Below, piece by piece: positions 33,662 to 41,970 of a stretch of DNA of 64,000 bases. The notes below the pieces were generated by a model. That model saw only the letters and a program-made list of their open reading frames with translations, made no database searches and was not told where the DNA came from. How positions within the stretch are numbered: the first letter of the stretch is position 1; each line of letters starts with the position of its first letter. This DNA comes from VRUE01 sp963780815 (GTDB lineage Bacteria; Actinomycetota; Thermoleophilia; Solirubrobacterales; 70-9). Made by a program: the position numbers and the translations under genes. Location of the stretch: positions 1 to 64,000 of the forward strand of contig CAWADG010000004.1 in NCBI GenBank assembly GCA_963780815.1, in the 5' to 3' direction.

Positions 33662-34434
33662 TCAACCGGCCGGTCGACCGGAGGCTCTCCAGTAGCCGCG
33701 GATACGCTTGCGAAACGCCTTGGGCTTCTCTGCGTAGGTCCGCTTCCCGAGGTCGAGGGCCTCCTCGAGCAACTCCTGCCGGCGTCCTGCGATCGCCGCT
33801 TCCAGGGCGGCCCTCTCAGAGCGGGCAAGCCTGCGGTTGCGGAGATCTTCGCTCAGAACCGTGAGGTCGTGGTGGTCTCCGAGTAGGTCGGAGAGCCGGC
33901 GGGCTTCGTTCGCGGCCTGCTCCATTCTGCGCGGCCGAACCACGCGCAGAATCTGCAGCTGATACCGGAGATCCTTTGCCCGTTTGCGCCACTCGTGGAC
34001 GGCATCGAGGTCGGAGTCAGCTGCGTCTTGTCGCATCCCCCGCCTCCCCCGTCGGTAGGCCCGGGTGAGCCCCTGCTCGACGAGCGACCAGGAATTCTCA
34101 TCAAGGGGCCAGTCCGCGATCTGGCCCTCACCCTCCTCCAGCTGCTCGAGCAGTGGGGCGATCATCGACTCGCGGCGATTCCTGGTCTCCTCCCCGGCTC
34201 TTCGGTCCTCCTGCCGCGCCCGCGCTTCACGGTCAGGCGGAGCCGGCGACCGAGGGGCGTCGCGTCAAGGTCGGTGTCCTTGCGGCGCAGCCGGACCTCG
34301 CTCTCGTCGTCAAGGCAGAGATAACCCCGGGCGATCTGATCCGCGGGGCATTCGCCGAGCCAGGGCGGTGCCTCGGCAAGGCGGAACTTTCGCTCGATCT
34401 CGATCGACACGGCTCTAATGACCCCATCGCGCAC
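33662..34434 (-). pseudogene. CYTH-CHAD protein, internally deleted and frameshifted
   Basis: The 5' part has the CYTH opening SIEIERKFRLAEAPPWLGE and VRLRRKDTDLD with LTVKRGRGRRTEE, ending at a stop at 34162. The other frame, from 34165, goes directly into the second half of a CHAD domain: IADWPLDENSWSLVEQGL, YRRGRRGMRQ, VHEWRKRAKDLRYQLQIL and SDLLGDHHDLTVL. The end of CYTH and the start of CHAD are missing. CYTH handles triphosphates and CHAD binds polyphosphate, so intact fusions act in polyphosphate metabolism. Confidence 0.75.
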
Positions 34435-34640
34435 TCTAGAGCCTGCCTACCGGCCGGCCTCGCGCCGACTGGCCGCACGGGATGAGCGCCGGTCCGCAGC
34501 GAGCCGATGCGGAATATGGGGTTTGTGCGACAGCCTCACGCGGAAGGAGGCGTCAGCTCAACAGGTGCGGATCAAGCTATCCCGAGGAGTAGCTCTGCGA
34601 TTGCGAGCGCGCCCGGGTCGCTCTCGGCGTAGGCTGGGAG

Positions 34641-35327
34641 ATGCCCATGGCGAGACGGCTGAAGAGATCCGCCGATGCAGCCGCGGGCGTGGGATCGCTT
34701 GACGACCTCAAGGCCGCCGACCTGGTGGATGCCATGGGGCGCCTCCACCGCCACCGTTGCCACATCCTCGATCTCGTCAGTCCCACACCCGGCCGGGTGC
34801 TCTTCGGTCCCGCAGTCACGATCTCCTACTTTCCGAGCTGCTCGGCGGGCCTCGATCCTGAGCGCTACAACCTCCAGAACCTCTTCTACGAGGCCGTCGG
34901 CGATCACCCCGAGGGGAAGGTCCTGGTGCTGGCGAGCAACGGCTACACCGACGTGTCGATGGGGGGTGGCACGAAGCTGTCGCGCCTTCAGGAGCATGGC
35001 TGCGCCGGCATCCTCACCGATGGCCGGTTGCGCGACTTCGACGAGCTCGCCAAGTATGACTTCGCCGCCTACTGCTCCGGCGAGGCCACCAAGTGGGGGG
35101 GCGGGGAGGTCACCCCGTTCCAGGCAAACGTGCCCGTGGTCGTCTCGGGCGTCGGCGTGATACCCGGCTTCTACGTGTTCGCCGACAGCTCCGGCGCCGT
35201 GGTGATCCCCGAGCGACAGGTCGGGGAGGTGATCGAGGGCGCCCGTGCGGTCGAGGCCGAGGACGAGGGCTACCGCGCCGAGATCCGCCGTGAGCGACGG
35301 CCGCCACCCAAAGGGGGACCCGGATGA
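34641..35327 (+). CDS. RraA-like family protein
   Basis: The 228-residue protein has the RraA/HMG-aldolase fold. TPGRVLFGPAVTISYFPSC and VLVLASNGYTDVSMGGGTKL resemble the Gly-rich catalytic loop, and CAGILTDGRLRDFDEL holds the conserved DGxxRD-type segment. Members of the family include 4-hydroxy-4-methyl-2-oxoglutarate aldolases and oxaloacetate decarboxylases. A TAGGCT box lies five bases before the ATG. The next gene overlaps it in ATGA. Confidence 0.8.
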   Translation: MPMARRLKRSADAAAGVGSLDDLKAADLVDAMGRLHRHRCHILDLVSPTPGRVLFGPAVTISYFPSCSAGLDPERYNLQNLFYEAVGDHPEGKVLVLASNGYTDVSMGGGTKLSRLQEHGCAGILTDGRLRDFDELAKYDFAAYCSGEATKWGGGEVTPFQANVPVVVSGVGVIPGFYVFADSSGAVVIPERQVGEVIEGARAVEAEDEGYRAEIRRERRPPPKGGPG

Positions 35328-36256
35328 CGCAGCGCACCGCCTCCGGCTGGCCCGCGCTCTCGTACGAAGCGTGGGCCGAGACCTGCGACACGCTCCACGC
35401 CCACACCCAGATCCTGGGCAAGCTCGCGGTCGAGCTCGCTGCCCCTGAGCCCGAGCTCCAGCATGCCGCCCTTCGACTAACGCCCCGCGGCTGGGAGACG
35501 CGGGTGCTGCCGGCGCCGGATGGCGCGGGCGCGTTCATCGCCGGGCTCGACCTGCGAACTCACGAGGCATTCGTTGAGCACAGCGACGGGCGAGAGACGC
35601 GAATCGCGCTGACCCCGAATCGGCCCGTCGCCGAGGTGACGCGGGAGGTGCTCGAGGCCGTTCGCCGTCTGGCCGGCGACGTCGAGATCAACCCCAAGCC
35701 CCAGGAGGTCCCGTGGGAGGTGCCGTTGGACGAGGACCGCGAGCACTCGACCTACCAGTCGGAACGCGTCGAGACGTACTTCGCGGCGGCGACCCAGGCC
35801 GCTCTCGTTCTGGACGAGTTACGTGCGCCCTTTCGCGGGCGCGTGACCCCGGTCAACGCCTGGTGGGGCACCTTCGACATCGCGGTCGCCTTCTTCTCCG
35901 GAAAGCCGGCCGATCCCCCGGGGGACGACTTCATCATGCGCAATTCGGGCGATGCCGAGCAGATAGAGATCGGCTGGTGGCCGGGCGATCCCGAGTACGA
36001 CCGAGCGGCGTTCTTCGCCTACGCTCACCCCGCTCCCGGTGGGTTGGCGGACGCCGATCTGAGTCCCAAGGCGGCCCGCTGGGATTCGGGCCTCGACGAG
36101 TTCGTGCTGGAATGGGAGGACGTGCGGGCGGAGGAGGATCCATCTGCACTCGCGCTCGAGTTCGGACACTCCGCGTTCGGCCATGCCTGTGCAGTGTGCG
36201 GATGGGATCCAGCGCTCGCCGGCAGCGGGGAGGGGAGACCGCCGCCGATCAGGTGA
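35324..36256 (+). CDS. DUF5996 family protein
   Basis: The 310-residue soluble protein begins GWPALSYEAWAETCDTLHAH and TQILGKLAVELAAPEPELQH, and later has TPVNAWWGTFDIAVAFFSGK and FAYAHPAPGGLADADLSPKA. These are landmarks of the DUF5996 family of uncharacterised bacterial proteins. It overlaps the RraA-like gene by four bases, so the two form a small operon. Function unknown. Confidence 0.8.
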   Translation: MTQRTASGWPALSYEAWAETCDTLHAHTQILGKLAVELAAPEPELQHAALRLTPRGWETRVLPAPDGAGAFIAGLDLRTHEAFVEHSDGRETRIALTPNRPVAEVTREVLEAVRRLAGDVEINPKPQEVPWEVPLDEDREHSTYQSERVETYFAAATQAALVLDELRAPFRGRVTPVNAWWGTFDIAVAFFSGKPADPPGDDFIMRNSGDAEQIEIGWWPGDPEYDRAAFFAYAHPAPGGLADADLSPKAARWDSGLDEFVLEWEDVRAEEDPSALALEFGHSAFGHACAVCGWDPALAGSGEGRPPPIR

Positions 36257-36266
36257 CCTTCACGAG

Positions 36267-36944
36267 CTAGGGCCTCTCCGTCACGTCGGGTATCACGGCG
36301 GCCATCCGCTCCGCGTCGCGCGTCATCTCGGCAAGCCGCTCTCGGTCGCGCATCAACTGGGCGAGCTTCTCCGGGTCGCGCTTGTCCCAGCCATGGAAGT
36401 GCGAGAGGTCACCCGCTTCCCAAGCCTCATGGAGCCCCGGCTTGCTCAGATCCCAATCGGGGCGAATCTCGCTCGAGACGTCCCGCAGGTCCTGCCAGAG
36501 GTCGTACACTGAGGGCCGGCCCCAGAACCAGTACCCGTTGTAGATCTTGTGGACGACGAGATGCGGCTTGAGCACGAGGGTGTGCGGGATCAACGGGTCG
36601 TTCATCGGGTCGGTGTACTCCTGGATGTCCAGGTCCTTCTGGACGGCGCGCTCGGAGTCGGAGAGGAAGGGCCACTGGGCGCCGACGGAGGCCCGGAACT
36701 CCTGCAACTGGTGATGCGCGTCGCTCGCGATCGTGGCGATCTTGGTGTAGGCAACGGCGATCTTGGGATAGAACGCGGCCAGCTCGAGGTGCTGCTGGTG
36801 CTCCTTCGGGCAGTAGTGGCCGCGTGCGAGCGTGAGAATCAGGGGGTCGTCGCCCTGCAGCTCGCTGAGCTTTCGCGGCGTCTTGGTGTGATCCGGCAGC
36901 TGGTAGTCCGGGAAGGTCGCACCAGGTTTGATGTTAGGGCGCAA
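36267..36944 (-). CDS. Redoxin (AhpC/TSA-like) family protein
   Basis: The 225-residue thioredoxin-fold protein has the N-terminal GATFPDYQLPDHTKTPRKLS and a candidate peroxidatic Cys in ARGHYCPKEHQQH near residue 46. WPFLSDSERAVQKDLDIQEY follows, then a long C-terminal helix with many charged residues. It resembles 1-Cys redoxins that reduce peroxides. It converges on the DUF5996 gene and its start faces the fourth integrase/tRNA-His module. Confidence 0.8.
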   Translation of the reverse strand: MRPNIKPGATFPDYQLPDHTKTPRKLSELQGDDPLILTLARGHYCPKEHQQHLELAAFYPKIAVAYTKIATIASDAHHQLQEFRASVGAQWPFLSDSERAVQKDLDIQEYTDPMNDPLIPHTLVLKPHLVVHKIYNGYWFWGRPSVYDLWQDLRDVSSEIRPDWDLSKPGLHEAWEAGDLSHFHGWDKRDPEKLAQLMRDRERLAEMTRDAERMAAVIPDVTERP

Positions 36945-36995
36945 GGCCGACTCCTTTCAGGCGGTTGGCGTGGCTATTAGACCATGGCGACCTCA

Positions 36996-37204
36996 TCCAG
37001 CATGCATTCAAAGGCTCAGAGATTCCAACCGATCCTGGGGTCCTCCTGGAGAAAGAAGGGGCCCAATCGGGGCCTGATCCTGAGACAACCACAGCCAACT
37101 CAGGACAACTCGACGCAACGCGGTCAGTCACCAATCGGCCGCCATCAAGCTGAACCGCGGATTTGTGGTCCAGGCGGTCGCCGGTTCGAATCCGGTCGTC
37201 CACC
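36996..37204 (+). repeat. Integrase tail plus tRNA-His 3' end (copy 4)
   Basis: From GCATTCAAAGGCTCAGAGA the sequence follows copies 1 and 2 nearly base for base to the tRNA-His end at 37163-37204 (TTGTGGTCCAGG through CGTCCACC). The integrase catalytic part is missing. Unlike the other copies, a strong terminator follows at once, as expected at the 3' end of the original chromosomal tRNA gene. This copy therefore probably marks the outer edge of the tandem array. Confidence 0.75.
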
Positions 37205-37209
37205 CCTCA

Positions 37210-37238
37210 GAAAGCCCCCGCATTGACGGGGGTTTTCT
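37210..37238 (+). terminator. Rho-independent terminator after tRNA-His scar
   Basis: GAAAGCCCCCG and CGGGGGTTTTC pair around CATTGA, followed by a T-rich stretch. It is the best-formed intrinsic terminator in the window and sits six bases after the tRNA end. Confidence 0.8.
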
Positions 37239-37318
37239 CATTTCCTGCATTGCCGCCGATCGCGGCCGTGGTAACAAACGGTGCCCGGCGCACCTCCGTT
37301 GGACCGGTCATCTTTTGA

Positions 37319-37780
37319 TCAGTCTGAGCTCGACTGCCCGTTTCCGGCGATCTCCGCACGGAGTTCCTCCAGTTGAGTACTGAGCTTCTGGAGTTCCTGC
37401 ATCACGGGGTCGTCTCCGGCTTGCATGCGTTCGGACTCGGCGCGAGTGACAAAGGTGCTTGTGATCGCGCCTGTGACCACTGCGATCAGGGACAGCCCGC
37501 CGAGCATCAGGATCACCGCAACGGCCTTACCGACGGTGTCCTGGGGCACCACGTCGCCGTAGCCCACGGTGGTGACCGTCTGGGCACCCCACCAGATGCC
37601 CTCCCAGACGTTGTCGAATGTCTGGGGGTCGACAAGGCGCTCGACGACAGCGAAGACGACGATGAAGAACAGCCACACCCCAACGATGAGGTAGGCCGCA
37701 TCGCGTGGGCGAAGCCCGCGCCGATTTATGCGCTCATTCATTCGCCTTGCGAGGCGGCCCGGTTCACCCGTACTTGCCAT
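37319..37780 (-). CDS. Two-helix potassium channel
   Basis: The 153-residue protein has a basic N-terminus, a first membrane helix (AYLIVGVWLFFIVVFAVV), a pore helix and selectivity filter TVTTVGYGDVV, then a second helix (AVAVILMLGGLSLIAVVTGA) and a C-terminal coiled coil (MQELQKLSTQLEELRAEI). That is the KcsA-type plan, with tetramer assembly likely helped by the coiled coil. No RCK/TrkA domain is attached. Confidence 0.9.
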   Translation of the reverse strand: MASTGEPGRLARRMNERINRRGLRPRDAAYLIVGVWLFFIVVFAVVERLVDPQTFDNVWEGIWWGAQTVTTVGYGDVVPQDTVGKAVAVILMLGGLSLIAVVTGAITSTFVTRAESERMQAGDDPVMQELQKLSTQLEELRAEIAGNGQSSSD

Positions 37781-37839
37781 TGAAAGGGGTTCGGCGCCGC
37801 GGGAAGAGTCCCTCCGACCGGCGAGCGCGATCTACGCGT

Positions 37840-38139
37840 TCAGGGGCGCAGGGCGGGGGAGGGGTCGGACCCCGGCGAGAACGCCTGATTCACCCACTCG
37901 GCCTCTCGGCTGCTCGGGGCGTAGTCGGCATAGATCAGAGTCGTTTTCAGGTCGGCGTGTCCCATCAACTCCTGAAGCGCCCGCATCGGGACCCCCTGAG
38001 CGGCGAGGCGGGTCGCGAAGGTATGCCGGAGGTCGTGGAACCGGGTCAGCGGCTTCCGCTGGACCTTGCCGTTCCTGACGATCTCTTCGAACTGACCCGC
38101 TCCGGATGCCTTCAGCGCCGCCTTGAAGCGTTTGAGCAA
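37840..38139 (-). pseudogene. Tyrosine integrase, C-terminal fragment (second family)
   Basis: The 99-residue fragment holds RFHDLRHTFATRLAAQGVPM, MGHADLKTTLIYADY and the C-terminal tail, so the second Arg, the late His and the nucleophilic Tyr are present. The N-terminal two thirds are missing. The sequence differs clearly from the tRNA-His module and is on the other strand. It ends against the helicase-associated repeats. Confidence 0.8.
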
Positions 38140-39685
38140 GCGGGAGCGGCTGCTGGAGGGTGTTCAGGGCTGGGTCTGGGATGAGTTGGAGGCCTCATGG
38201 GAGTTCGGCTACGGGCGCCTGCTCAGCTTCGTCAACCGCGAGGGCAACGGCCGGGTCCCGGTCGATTACCGCGACGACGACGGGTTCGGGCTGGGCAAAT
38301 GGGCCGTCAATCAACGTGCGCGGCGTGGCGAACTCTCCGAGGAGCGCCAGCAGCGACTTGATGCCGTGCCGGGCTGGGTCTGGGACACGCAAGAGGCGGC
38401 CTGGGAGGACGGCTTCGCTCGACTTCAATCGTTCGCCGAACGCGAAGGCCACAGCCGGGTGCCCCAGCTCTACCTGGGGGACGACGTGTTCAGGCTGGGA
38501 CAGTGGGTAGCGGTTCAGCGAGACGGTCAACGTAGCGGCAAACTCTCTGAAGAGCGGCGGCAGCGACTTGAAGTCCTTCCGGGTTGGGCCTGGGATGCGT
38601 TGGAGGCCGCCTGGGAGGAGGCTATGCCCGGCTGCGATCTTTCACTGAACGCGAGGGCAACAGCCGTGTCCCACAGGCCTACCGAGACGACGACGGGTTC
38701 AGCCTAGGCGGGTGGGTGAACCAGCAGCGGGCTGCTCAACGCCACGGCAAACTCTCCGAGGAGCGCCAGCAGCGACTTGATGCCGTGCCGGGCTGGGCCT
38801 GGGACCCGCGAGAAGCGGCCTGGCCGGATGCCTACAACCGCCTGCCTGCTCCAATTCGCCAAGCGTGAAGGTCACAGCCGGGTTCCAACGGCCTACCGCG
38901 ACGACGACGGTTACAAGCTGGGTCAGTGGGTGAGCAATCAACGGGCGAATCGTCAGGACGGCAGAATCTCGGATGAGCGCCAGCAGCTACTCGAAGCCCT
39001 GCCGGGCTGGACCTGGGACGTGCGAGAAGCGGCCTGGGAGGATGGCTACGGGCGGGTTCTGCAATTCGCCAAGCGTGAGGGGCACAGCCGGGTTCCAACG
39101 GGCTACCGAGACCGCGACGGCTACCAGCTGAGAGGCTGGGTGAACGAGCAGCGGTTTCACCAACGCCACGGCAAACTCTCGGATGAGCGGCGGCAGCGGC
39201 TTGAGGCCCTGCCCGGCTGGGCCTGGGACTCGAGAGAGGCGGCCTGGGACGACGCCTACGCCCGCCTACGCTCATTCGCCGAACGCGAGGGTCACAGCCG
39301 GGTCCTACGTCTTCGACACCCCGAGGACGATGGGTTCAGGTTGGATCTGTGGGTCCACACTCAACGAACGCTTCACCGCCGAGGTCGACTCTCCGAAGAC
39401 AAGAAGCAGCGACTTGAGGCCCTTCCCGGCTGGGTCTGGGACACGCAGAAGGCAGCCTGGGAGGAGGCCTACAACCGGCTGCTGCAATTTGCAGACGGCG
39501 AAAGCCACAGCCGGGTTCCGGTGGCCTACCGCGACGACGACGGGTTCAGGCTGGGGCAGTGGGTGAACGTTCAGCGAACGAATCGAGGCCGAGGCCGACT
39601 CTCGGAGGAGCGGCAGCGGCGGCTGGAAGCTGTACCGGGCTGGGTCTGGGACGCACGAAAAGCAGGGGAGGGCGACGACGCTTAA
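38123..39685 (+). pseudogene. Seven helicase-associated (HA) repeats, no helicase, two frameshifts
   Basis: Seven repeats of about 67-70 residues follow one another. Each has a GRLxxFxxREGHSRVP helix, a YRDDDGxxLGxWV turn, an LSEERQQRLxALPGWxWD helix and an EAAW end. Frames change near 38625 and 38830, so the array is read in three pieces. Family members carry such repeats after a DEAD/DEAH helicase, where they are thought to bind DNA. Here the helicase part is missing; the array begins at the integrase fragment. The third-frame part, from 38840 to the stop at 39685, is intact. Confidence 0.85.
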
Positions 39686-39747
39686 GCAGATCGGCCGGGG
39701 CGCGGTGATACACGGGTCTAGGGGTTCACGGGGAGACCGGCGTCGGC

Positions 39748-39813
39748 TCAGCGCCCGTGGCAGTGCTTGCACTTCTTCTCTGAGCCGCACGGGCAAGGGT
39801 CGTTATCACCCAC
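39748..39813 (-). CDS. Minimal SEC-C zinc motif peptide or relic
   Basis: The 21-codon frame from a GTG at 39813 reads VGDNDPCPCGSEKKCKHCHGR. It has the CxCx5CxxCH pattern of the SEC-C metal-binding tail found on SecA. GGAAGGA precedes the GTG. It could be a free zinc peptide or the last codons of a lost SEC-C protein. Confidence 0.35.
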   Translation of the reverse strand: MGDNDPCPCGSEKKCKHCHGR

Positions 39814-39826
39814 AGTCCTTCCGGTG

Positions 39827-39865
39827 CAGAGTGGAGCCCGCGTCGGTGACGCGGGCTCAACTCTG
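39827..39865 (-). terminator. Long hairpin after the collagen-like gene
   Basis: CAGAGT-GGAGCCCGCGTC and GACGCGGGCTC-AACTCTG pair around GGT with a small internal mismatch. It lies 16 bases after the stop of the collagen-like gene and likely ends its transcript. Confidence 0.65.
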
Positions 39866-39880
39866 CTTTGCCGTCCGTCC

Positions 39881-40576
39881 TCAGTGGAGGGTGCCGACCT
39901 TGATCGCGGTCAACTCCTGCTGCTGTGCTGCGAACGTCCCGTTGCCGCTGGTCTTGTGGCAGTTGAGGTCGAGGGATACGGATTCCGGCCCCGTGTTGTA
40001 GAAGCCAAACGTGGCCGCGAATGGGAATGGCGATGTGGATGACGCCCCCTCTGACCACGGCACCACGCTGCCGGTGGCCACGTTGTTGCCGTCGTTGTTG
40101 ATGAGCACTCGACACTCGCCACCGATCGAGAAGATGGGGTCCGAATCGCCAACCCTCGCGGAGTAGTTCACGATGTAGCCGCCGGGCGACAGATTTGAGA
40201 TCTCGATTGTGGAGTTGCCGCTGGCAGAGAAGGCGAAATACCCGTCGCTCGGGCCTGGCGCACCGTCCGTGCCGTTGGTGCCGTTGGTGCCGTTGGTGCC
40301 GTTCGTGCCGGGCGCGCCGGTGTCGCCGTTCGTGCCGGGCGCGCCGGTGTCGCCCTTCGCGCCGGGCGCGCCGGTGTCGCCCTTCGCGCCGGGCGCGCCC
40401 GCTGGCCCGGCGGCCTTGCCGATCTGGCTGGCCACCTCCTGCTGGACCGCCTTCTTCACGAATTTCTTCAGCGCGCTGTTGCTCATGCTGATCGAGGCCG
40501 TGCCGCCGATTGCTGGCACGGCAACCGCCACCGAGACGATCAAGGCAAGGCCGATCGAGACGAGACTCCGCTTCAT
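39881..40576 (-). CDS. Secreted collagen-like protein
   Basis: The 231-residue precursor has a signal peptide (MKRSLVSIGLALIVSVAVAV, ending AIGG). A helical segment (NSALKKFVKKAVQQEVASQI) follows, which may start trimer formation, then about 17 uninterrupted Gly-X-Y triplets (GPAGAPGAKGDTGAPGAKGD..., ending with four GTN triplets). A C-terminal beta-rich globular domain (SDGYFAFSASGNSTIEIS...) resembles a C1q/TNF-like head. The in-frame extension up to 40741 has no sense. The Gly-X-Y DNA is repetitive (40268-40401). Surface or spore-coat roles are typical for bacterial collagens. Confidence 0.8.
   Translation of the reverse strand: MKRSLVSIGLALIVSVAVAVPAIGGTASISMSNSALKKFVKKAVQQEVASQIGKAAGPAGAPGAKGDTGAPGAKGDTGAPGTNGDTGAPGTNGTNGTNGTNGTDGAPGPSDGYFAFSASGNSTIEISNLSPGGYIVNYSARVGDSDPIFSIGGECRVLINNDGNNVATGSVVPWSEGASSTSPFPFAATFGFYNTGPESVSLDLNCHKTSGNGTFAAQQQELTAIKVGTLH
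40268..40401. repeat. Tandem DNA repeats coding for Gly-X-Y triplets
   Basis: Four to five 9-base units (GTGCCGTTG) lead into three 27-base units (GTGTCGCCCTTCGCGCCGGG and seven more bases). The length could change by slippage, altering the collagen stalk. Confidence 0.75.
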
Positions 40577-40950
40577 TTGGGGCTCCTTTTTCCGAAGACG
40601 CCCCCCGATGGCCCCCACTCGCCCTGTATGGCTACTCTCGCACACCTCCCCCCGACGAACGGGGATTCGACGAATATCCCGCGATGCGTCCGGGCCGGGA
40701 GGATCCAAAACAGCCGCCACCGGAGCCGCCACCGGATCCACCGTTTGCAGCCGCCGCCGAGGTTCCCCCCTTGGGAAGAAACAAAGGGCGATCCGCCGAT
40801 CGAACCGCTCGAACGACGCGAACCGCTCGAAAAGAAGTAGTCGCCCACGATCGTGGTAACAGCCGTGGTAACAACTTGAGCGAATCTCAGCTGATCTCAG
40901 GTGCCCTCAGGGCAGATCTTCACGCCTGAGGGAGTCCGGTAGACGGCCAT
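40577..40950. other. Upstream region of the collagen-like gene, no gene
   Basis: Open frames on both strands are Arg/Pro-rich and lack start signals. The stretch ends at the fifth tRNA-His-like scar. No promoter boxes were confidently identified. Confidence 0.45.
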
Positions 40951-40958
40951 GGCTGTGG

Positions 40959-41000
40959 TTGTGGTCCAGGCGGTCGCCGGTTCGAATCCGGTCGTCCGCC
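40959..41000 (+). repeat. tRNA-His 3'-end fragment (copy 5)
   Basis: TTGTGGTCCAGG, the variable loop, T-arm GCCGG-TTCGAAT-CCGGT and acceptor strand CGTCCGC match the other copies except for one acceptor base (A to G). The 5' side (GGCTGTGG) pairs with CCAGG at only three positions, and no 5' half of a tRNA is present. No integrase tail precedes it, so this is a different type of junction. Confidence 0.65.
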
Positions 41001-41014
41001 CCTCATCTAAAGCC

Positions 41015-41052
41015 AAATCGTGAGGCAGGGGGTAGGAGGCTGCCCACGATTT
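41015..41052. repeat. Inverted repeat next to tRNA scar
   Basis: AAATCGTGAGGCAG at 41015-41028 pairs with CTGCCCACGATTT ending at 41052, apart from one bulged base. It may be the terminator of the former tRNA locus or an integrase arm site. Confidence 0.4.
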
Positions 41053-41160
41053 GCCGCGCCGCTCAAAGGCGGCGGATGGGATCGACCTTAGAGGGCACAC
41101 GACCGGCCCGCTTCCCTGTCTCGCTCTGAATAGGGGGTGGGCCGTTCTATATCCTCGTCA

Positions 41161-41192
41161 GGGGTCTCGTGGGTTCGAATCCCACCTCGATA
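41161..41192 (+). repeat. tRNA-like 3'-end fragment, type unclear
   Basis: A perfect T-arm (GTGGG-TTCGAAT-CCCAC) is followed by CTCGATA, which would be the acceptor strand. No matching TATCGAG or rest of a tRNA lies upstream. It looks like another attachment-site scar, from a different tRNA. The stretch after it, to 41505, shows repeats of GGGTCC and GCAGCCGCAA but no gene. Confidence 0.4.
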
Positions 41193-41505
41193 ACGCGCAA
41201 GCTGCCGCCCCGAAAGCCGTTAGACCCCCTCCGCTATTTGGCTTTACGCCGCCGTTTCAAGGTCACCACTTGGTCAACGCGATTTAGGTCGGTCCGAAAC
41301 GGGTCCGAACGGGTCCCGAAACCGGACCCGCTCTCGACCGGATCGACCGCCCGGCGCGACGCAGCTGCCCCCCGTCGGTGGGCAACTCGGGGGCAACACA
41401 ACACCCGGAAACAGCCGCAAACGGCAGGCCGGTCAAGACCCCGAAAACCGCCAATTTAGGCACGAAACTCGAACAGCCGCAAGCAGCCGCAAGCACTCGG
41501 GCAAT

Positions 41506-41549
41506 CTTCTAAGCCGTGGTTCGCTGGTTCGAATCCAGCCGGGGGCGCT
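41506..41549 (+). repeat. tRNA 3'-end fragment, possibly Arg(TCT)
   Basis: CTTCTAA could be an anticodon loop with TCT. It is followed by the T-arm GCTGG-TTCGAAT-CCAGC and acceptor strand CGGGGGC. A matching 5' half (GCCCCCG) is not present upstream. The sigma factor fragment starts some 60 bases further on, so this is probably the integration edge that cut it. Confidence 0.5.
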
Positions 41550-41609
41550 GGCTATAGAGCCAGATGCACCGCTTTCGGGCGGCGTTTCTGGCCGGGGAGA
41601 CAACCGAAG

Positions 41610-41970
41610 TGACAACGCGCCAACGTGCGAGCCGCCTCGGCGCCGCTGCGACGGTCCGGTAGGTCCAGTGCCTCCGGGTCGGCGCCCGCCACCTGCGGAC
41701 GCCGGGCGGTGGCGCGGCGTTTGGAGATGAAGTTGTTGTGCACAGCGCGCACCAGGTAGCCCAAGTCGTCGTCTTTGCGAAGGACGCGTGGACGGGCTAG
41801 GACGCTGGCGTAGGTGTCTTGGACAAGGTCATCGGCGTCCTCGCGCGAGCCGCACAGCGCCCACAGGCGCGGAAGAGCCGATCGAAGTGGTCGCCCAGCG
41901 TCTGTGGATCGAGCACGTGCTCCACGGTCGTCGTGCTTCCGCGCCTCTCCTGCGCGATCAGGGTGCTCAT
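41610..41970 (-). pseudogene. ECF-type sigma factor fragment, frameshifted
   Basis: The gene starts MSTLIAQERRGSTTTVEHVL, then DPQTLGDHFDRLFR. It shifts near 41868 and goes on as LWALCGSREDADDLVQDTYA, YLVRAVHNNFISKRRATARR and EALDLPDRRSGAEAART. This is sigma region 2, with the start of the linker. Region 4 is missing; the sequence changes to the tRNA scar at about 41610. The ATG overlaps the stop of an upstream small gene. Confidence 0.7.

Noticed and set aside
38123..39685. Repeat array as a CRISPR or minisatellite
   Set aside because: The unit is about 205 bases, codes for a helicase-associated protein repeat and has no spacers. No CRISPR array was seen anywhere in the window.
40959..41000. 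Complete tRNA-His gene
   Set aside because: Only the part from the anticodon loop on is present; the upstream bases do not form the D-arm, anticodon stem or acceptor strand.
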